Assembly (NCBI GenBank): GCA_020634315.1
Contig: JACKBV010000020.1
Location: 18,446-82,445, forward strand
Source: Ardenticatenaceae bacterium
Lineage (GTDB): Bacteria > Chloroflexota > Anaerolineae > Promineifilales > Promineifilaceae
Reading direction: 5' to 3'
Length of the DNA: 64,000 nt
The notes beneath the pieces were generated by a model that was given only the letters and a program-made list of their open reading frames with translations, was not told the DNA's origin and ran no database searches. Below are positions 60,243 through 64,000 of this stretch, one piece after another (the first letter of the stretch is position 1; each line of letters opens with the position of its first letter). A program made the position numbers and the translations under genes.

Positions 60243-62081
60243 TTAATTTTGTAGGGTTTCCATTTCCGCAGTGATGCGGGTTTCTAACCAAACGGGGGGA
60301 CGCTGCTGCAAGGCAGTCTCAAATGCGTCGCGGGCCTCGTCTGGCTGATCTAGGGCGATGTGGAGGCGGCCTTTCAGGTAGAAGAGTTCGGGCGAAACGG
60401 CCGTTTCCCCATTCGCCATATTTTCATTGAGCAGTTCCAACGCGGTCTCCGCGCCGTCGTTGCGCCAGGTGATGTACAACTGCCCCAATTGCACAGTTTG
60501 CGCATCATGGGGCTGCGCCTCGATTTTCCTCAGCAGATCAGTTACACGGTCAACCGGCTCATTCATCAACAGATAGACCAGCATCAAACTTCGCTGGATT
60601 TGCCTATCCCCGGAAAAGCGAATCATCCCTTCTTCGAGGACAATCGAGGCGACAGCCAGGCGATTGGCGGTCATAAGTTGTTCGGCTGCTGTGTGGAACC
60701 CGGTTGGCAGACGCGTTGCTGGCAGTATTTCGCCTATCAGGCGGCGGGCATCCTCGTTTTGGTTGGCCTGCACATAGGCGGCGATCAGCTCCCATTTTAG
60801 GCGTCGGTCGTTCGGATCATCAGCTAGCTCTGCCTCTAGTTCGTCGATTGGGCGGATATTTTCGGGGATGAAAAAGTCGTCTTCGGCAGGAGGCGCATCG
60901 TTTTGTGTTGGCGGTTCGTCTTGGGCAGCGGGTATCGGTTCGCCGGGCGGCTCTGTCGCTACCTGGTCCTGGTTGCGCTCTTCTGCGCGACTGCCAAGAA
61001 TGCCGATGACGAGGAAGAGGGAGCAGCAGATGAGGATACCGGCAGCGATGCCTACTAAGATGTAGCGTAACGGCCGTTTCTGCTTTACCGGTGCCGGCGG
61101 CGGTTCGGCTGCTGCCGGAGCGGGTTCTGGCGTCGGTGTCAGGTCGGGCAGCGCGGGCATGGCGGTGGGCTGCACATCATCAACCGGGCGCGTTACAGCC
61201 ATTGGCGTGTAATCCGGCAATACGGCGCGACCAGCGGCGGCCATTTGTGTCGGCAAATCTGTGATTGCCTGCTGGAAGGCGGTGAACAACTCGCCCGCCG
61301 TTGCATAACGCGCCGCCGGTTCTTTGTTGAGCGCTTGCAGCAAGACCGTTTCCAATGCCGGGCTAACTTGTTCATTAAATTGGGTTGGCGGCGGTGGCGG
61401 ATCAAAGATTTGCGCGTGGATGATGGAATAGGCTGTGTCTGCGTTAAACGGAACTTGCCCGGCAACCATTTCATAGAGAATGATGCCGAAGGCGTAGATG
61501 TCGGTGCGTGCGTCTATCTCTTTGTCGCCACGCGCTTGCTCCGGCGAAATGTACTGCGGCGTGCCCATAATGGCGTCGCGTGACAAGGTGGATTCGCCAG
61601 CCTGGGCAATTCGCGCCAGCCCAAAATCTGCCAGGTAAACGCCGCCCCCTTGGGTCAGCAGCACGTTGGAAGGTTTTATGTCTCGGTGCAGCACACCTTG
61701 TCCGTGCGCGTAATCTAACGCCTCGGCAATGCCTTGGGCGATACGCAAAATTTCTGAGCGTGATAATGCGCCCTGGCCTAATCTGTCTTTTAATGTTTCC
61801 CCTTCCACGTAGCGCATCACCAGATAGGACATGCCCACATGTTCGGCAAAATCATAGACCGGGACAATGTGCGGGTGTTCAAGTCGAGCCACAACTTGTG
61901 CTTCGCGTGTGAAGCGGCGCAGAAAGGATTCGTCATCGTTGAAAGTTGGGTGCAGCACTTTGATGGCGACATAACGGTCGAGTGCTTTATGGTACGCTTT
62001 ATAGACCGTTGCCATGCCTCCCTGGCCTAGTTTTTCCACAATTTCGTAGGGTCCGACACTGCTGCCAACCGAAAAACTCAT
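60243..62081 (-). CDS. Serine/threonine protein kinase with membrane helix and TPR-like tail
   Basis: The 612-residue protein has a complete Hanks-type kinase domain (residues 10-270): GQGGMATVYKA, the ATP-binding lysine in YVAIKVLH, HRDIKPSNVLL, DFGLARIAQ and GTPQYISPEQARG. A Pro/Ala linker, one membrane helix (YILVGIAAGILICCSLFLVIGIL near 345-367), an acidic Gln/Pro/Asp linker and TPR-like helices (residues 430-610) follow. The kinase is cytoplasmic and the repeats lie outside, the layout of PknB-type receptors. AGGAAA precedes the ATG. No partner phosphatase is adjacent, but a SpoIIE type occurs at 39.9 kb. Confidence 0.93.
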   Translation of the reverse strand: MSFSVGSSVGPYEIVEKLGQGGMATVYKAYHKALDRYVAIKVLHPTFNDDESFLRRFTREAQVVARLEHPHIVPVYDFAEHVGMSYLVMRYVEGETLKDRLGQGALSRSEILRIAQGIAEALDYAHGQGVLHRDIKPSNVLLTQGGGVYLADFGLARIAQAGESTLSRDAIMGTPQYISPEQARGDKEIDARTDIYAFGIILYEMVAGQVPFNADTAYSIIHAQIFDPPPPPTQFNEQVSPALETVLLQALNKEPAARYATAGELFTAFQQAITDLPTQMAAAGRAVLPDYTPMAVTRPVDDVQPTAMPALPDLTPTPEPAPAAAEPPPAPVKQKRPLRYILVGIAAGILICCSLFLVIGILGSRAEERNQDQVATEPPGEPIPAAQDEPPTQNDAPPAEDDFFIPENIRPIDELEAELADDPNDRRLKWELIAAYVQANQNEDARRLIGEILPATRLPTGFHTAAEQLMTANRLAVASIVLEEGMIRFSGDRQIQRSLMLVYLLMNEPVDRVTDLLRKIEAQPHDAQTVQLGQLYITWRNDGAETALELLNENMANGETAVSPELFYLKGRLHIALDQPDEARDAFETALQQRPPVWLETRITAEMETLQN

Positions 62082-62224
62082 TCTGCTTATTTCCTGTTTC
62101 TTGTTTCAATTTGCGCGATTTGCTAGACCACGCCCTGTTGAATATGTCTGTCCTTATCTCGAATTATAGGGGAGGTATGGGGAGTGGGCAATGTGGGGCG
62201 GCACGAGTTGGGTGGTGACAAGCG

Positions 62225-63229
62225 TCATGTTTGCGATTCGGCCGTTTCTGTGGGTTGGCGTTGGTGGCGCCAATGCGCCAGCAAGTAGAGCGGTGCGCCA
62301 AACAAACCGGAGAGGCGTTCCAGGGCAAATACGAGCAGCGACAGGGAGACGGCTTGTTCGTTGGGGACGTTGGCGGCGGCAAAAAGTGTCGGAGCCAGCA
62401 GTTCGCGCACACCCAGGCCGCCTACTGAGGGCGCCATCAGGGCAATTGATAAAATGGGCACGGCGAAAATGTAATAGCTAAAGGGAACTTGCAAATCGAG
62501 TGCGCGTCCGGTTGTTGCCCACCAGCTTGCCAGCATCAGGTTAAAGAGGATGGAGACGCCAAAGGCGGAGATGATGGCCCGCAGCCCGCAAGCCTGGACG
62601 GCTTTGAGCACTTTTGCCAGTAATCCGCTGCCGACGGGAGAAAGTGGCCCCGGCAGCCATTTGCCTAAACGGCAGATGAGGCGATGTTCGAGGAGGAGGG
62701 CGATGATGAGGAGGGAAACGGCCGTTCCGCCCACAATCAGCCAGTGTAACCAAATCGGAATTGCGGCGGCACGCCAGGGGAGCAGCAGCAGCGCCATCAC
62801 AAAGAGCATAATCAGGCCGCTGAGCCGGTCGAGAATGACCGTGCCTGTGGCGACATCCAGGTCAATTTCGCGTGTGATTTCCAACACACGCACCACATCA
62901 CCGCCAAAGCCGGATGGCAGAAATGAGTTGAAAAAGCTGCCGATGAAGTACAGCTCAACCAGGCGTGCGAAGGGTACATGGATGCCCAGCCCTTGCAGGA
63001 GCAGTGACCAGCGGAAGGCTCGCAGCACCATGCTGGCGCTGACCAGCAGCAGGCCAGACAGCAGCCAGCCTAAATGTGCTTGCAGCAGGGTTTGCCCCAG
63101 CGCTTGCAAGTCGAGTTCCTGGAAGGCCAGCCATAACCCCAACAGGGTTACAGCGATTTTTAGGAGGGTAGATAGTCGTTTTTTCACCAAGTTGTTTATG
63201 GAAACGGCCGTTGCGCCGCTTGTGCTCAT
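62225..63229 (-). CDS. Lysylphosphatidylglycerol synthase TM-domain / flippase-like protein
   Basis: The 334-residue membrane protein (UPF0104/YbhN type) has about eight helices, with LQALGQTLLQAHLGWLLSGLLLVSASMVLRAFRWSLLLQGLG, the conserved FIGSFFNSFLPSGFGGDVVRVLEI near 100 and APSVGGLGVRELL near 265. These proteins act as putative lipid or glycolipid flippases or modifiers. It is divergent from the GT39 gene at the right edge (66 bases between starts), which fits a shared role in glycan or lipid export (inference). Confidence 0.88.
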   Translation of the reverse strand: MSTSGATAVSINNLVKKRLSTLLKIAVTLLGLWLAFQELDLQALGQTLLQAHLGWLLSGLLLVSASMVLRAFRWSLLLQGLGIHVPFARLVELYFIGSFFNSFLPSGFGGDVVRVLEITREIDLDVATGTVILDRLSGLIMLFVMALLLLPWRAAAIPIWLHWLIVGGTAVSLLIIALLLEHRLICRLGKWLPGPLSPVGSGLLAKVLKAVQACGLRAIISAFGVSILFNLMLASWWATTGRALDLQVPFSYYIFAVPILSIALMAPSVGGLGVRELLAPTLFAAANVPNEQAVSLSLLVFALERLSGLFGAPLYLLAHWRHQRQPTETAESQT

Positions 63230-63295
63230 CTAAATTTTGGCGTGATTCTATCTGCACCTTGCCACCTTGTCACCCTGTCCTATAATCCTCATCTT

Positions 63296-64000
63296 ATGAC
63301 GAAATGGCGACGGAATGGGTTAGTCATCCTCGCTGTCTGGCTTTTTTTCTGGCTGGCGCTGGACAGCATGGTTGATGACAGCCCGACGATGGATGAGCAA
63401 AATCATCTGGCGCGTGGCGTGGCCTTTGTGCGCACTGGCGACCCACGCCTCAGCCTGGAGCATCCACCATTGACAAATGCGCTCAGTGGGCTGCCGGTGG
63501 CGCTGCTGCTGCCCGATGTGCGCCTGCCGCTTGATGATGCAAGCTGGGAGCGGCAGCCACCAGACACGTATTGGTATGTTTTTGCCAACCTGTTCCTGTG
63601 GCATTACAACCACGATGTGACGCGCATGATTTTTCTCGGCCGGCTGCCGATTGTGTTTTTGACGTTGGGGCTGGCGTTGGTGGGGTATCGGTTGGCGTGG
63701 GCGTTGTGGGGGCGCTTGTCGGCGCTGGCTGCCTTTGCGCTGCTCTTGTTTGACCCGAATGTGTTGGCACACGGCCGTTACATCACCACCGATTTGGGCG
63801 GGACGACGTTTGTCTTGCTGGCAACCTGGCTGCTGTGGCGGTTGTGGCAGAATGGGGAGGGAGGGGAGAAGAGGGAGGAGGGAAGAGAGAGGAGAGAAGA
63901 GGGAAAAGGGAGGAGGGAAGAGGGAAGAGAGAGGGGGGGTCGGTCGCCGACTACTGTGAATGAAAATGCGCGAGGGACACGAGAATTCCCTTTTTCTCTG
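63296..64000 (+). CDS. GT39-type glycosyltransferase (3' end cut by window)
   Basis: The frame is open from the ATG at 63296 to the window edge. It encodes a first helix (LVILAVWLFFWLALDSM), the catalytic-type motif DDSPTMDEQNHLARG, SLEHPPLTNAL, and further helices (MIFLGRLPIVFLTLGLALVGY, LAAFALLLFDPNVLAHGRYITTDLGGTTFVLLATWLLW). After this comes a purine-only stretch coding for Glu, Arg and Gly (63853-63943) and then foreign-looking sequence. The frame survives this, but the insert falls where a short loop between helices is expected, so the protein may be disrupted beyond the edge. Confidence 0.8.
   Translation, partial: MTKWRRNGLVILAVWLFFWLALDSMVDDSPTMDEQNHLARGVAFVRTGDPRLSLEHPPLTNALSGLPVALLLPDVRLPLDDASWERQPPDTYWYVFANLFLWHYNHDVTRMIFLGRLPIVFLTLGLALVGYRLAWALWGRLSALAAFALLLFDPNVLAHGRYITTDLGGTTFVLLATWLLWRLWQNGEGGEKREEGRERREEGKGRREEGRERGGRSPTTVNENARGTREFPFSL
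63853..63943 (+). repeat. Purine-only (GA-rich) low-complexity tract
   Basis: About 90 bases consist of G and A only on the plus strand, made of GGGAGGAG, GAAGAGGG and AGAGAG words. It lies inside the GT39 frame. Similar words occur in the spacer at 59400-59460. Confidence 0.8.

Larger units (their letters stand above)
367..63779. repeat. Dispersed palindrome ACGGCCGT across the window
   Basis: By eye I count about 90 copies of ACGGCCGT from 367-374 to the copy near 63773, against about one expected for a given 8-mer in 64 kb. Most are inside genes, in several frames, and many extend to AAACGGCCGTTT or GGAAACGGCCGTTTCC. Typical places are 25097-25104 and 25132-25139. Close variants (GCGGCCGT, TCGGCCGT) are also present but fewer. 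In protein, copies yield Thr-Ala-Val, Asn-Gly-Arg or Arg-Pro words. Confidence 0.9.

Noticed and set aside
1..64000. CRISPR array or insertion sequence
   Set aside because: No regularly spaced direct repeats with unique spacers, no Cas gene, no transposase and no terminal inverted repeats with target duplications were seen.

Overview
The window is about 64 kb of moderately GC-rich bacterial chromosome carrying 43 protein genes that I accept (two cut by the window edges) plus two tentative small ones. No rRNA, tRNA, insertion sequence or CRISPR array was seen. The gene mix suggests a Chloroflexota (Anaerolineae-like) bacterium: a Wood-Ljungdahl CO dehydrogenase/acetyl-CoA synthase operon, a UPF0182 protein, an F420-type LLM oxidoreductase, large hybrid histidine kinases and GT39 membrane proteins. 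This placement is inference from gene content. Genome-wide style is marked by the palindrome ACGGCCGT, which I count by eye about 90 times (roughly one expected by chance); it lies mostly inside genes and resembles the HIP1 phenomenon of cyanobacteria.

Region 1 (1-14.5 kb, all minus strand) is the carbon core. Reading in the direction of transcription: a small HMA-fold protein, the CO dehydrogenase catalytic subunit, a fusion of acetyl-CoA synthase (AcsB) with the small corrinoid protein subunit (AcsD), the large corrinoid/Fe-S subunit (AcsC), the reductive activator of the corrinoid protein (RACo), a radical SAM protein, methyl-THF:corrinoid methyltransferase (AcsE), malic enzyme and a thioredoxin-reductase-like flavoprotein. 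Methyl-THF, CO2/CO and CoA would be joined to acetyl-CoA; the flavoprotein and malic enzyme probably connect this to NAD(P)H and pyruvate/malate. A promoter with a CRP/FNR-like palindrome lies just upstream.

Region 2 (14.5-20.6 kb) is cytochrome bd oxidase (cydA, cydB) with a single-chain CydDC exporter, placed directly upstream of the oxygen-sensitive CODH/ACS operon. Region 3 (20.8-28.7 kb) holds a glycosyltransferase, a UPF0182 membrane protein, and a transglutaminase/DUF58 pair. Region 4 (28.8-34.6 kb, plus strand) is carA-rhodanese-methyltransferase-carB. Region 5 (34.6-39.9 kb) holds an LLM oxidoreductase, a puzzling 0.35-kb promoter-to-terminator unit, hypoxanthine phosphoribosyltransferase with a small nuclease-like protein, a TPR protein, GNAT and HAD enzymes, and a micropeptide gene with its own promoter and terminator.

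Region 6 (39.9-56.4 kb) is mainly signalling: a SpoIIE-type phosphatase, single-domain receiver, two hybrid kinases, an Hpt protein, an AAA/FGE-like membrane protein and a DtxR/MntR-type regulator with an operator on its own promoter. It also contains a 909-residue fusion of a PLP enzyme, a 2-hydroxyacid-dehydrogenase-like domain and an SbnI-like (ParB-fold) serine kinase domain, which I regard as the best candidate for an undescribed enzyme system. Region 7 (56.5-64 kb) holds two GT39-type membrane proteins, an M50-like membrane peptidase, triosephosphate isomerase, a Ser/Thr kinase with TPR-like tail and a flippase-like protein.

Intergenic DNA is unusually structured. Perfect short inverted repeats sit in most spacers of the Wood-Ljungdahl and cyd operons, and a dispersed two-hairpin element with CCTCCCGGAGG cores sits in 5' leaders, where at three genes its end supplies or abuts the Shine-Dalgarno sequence.
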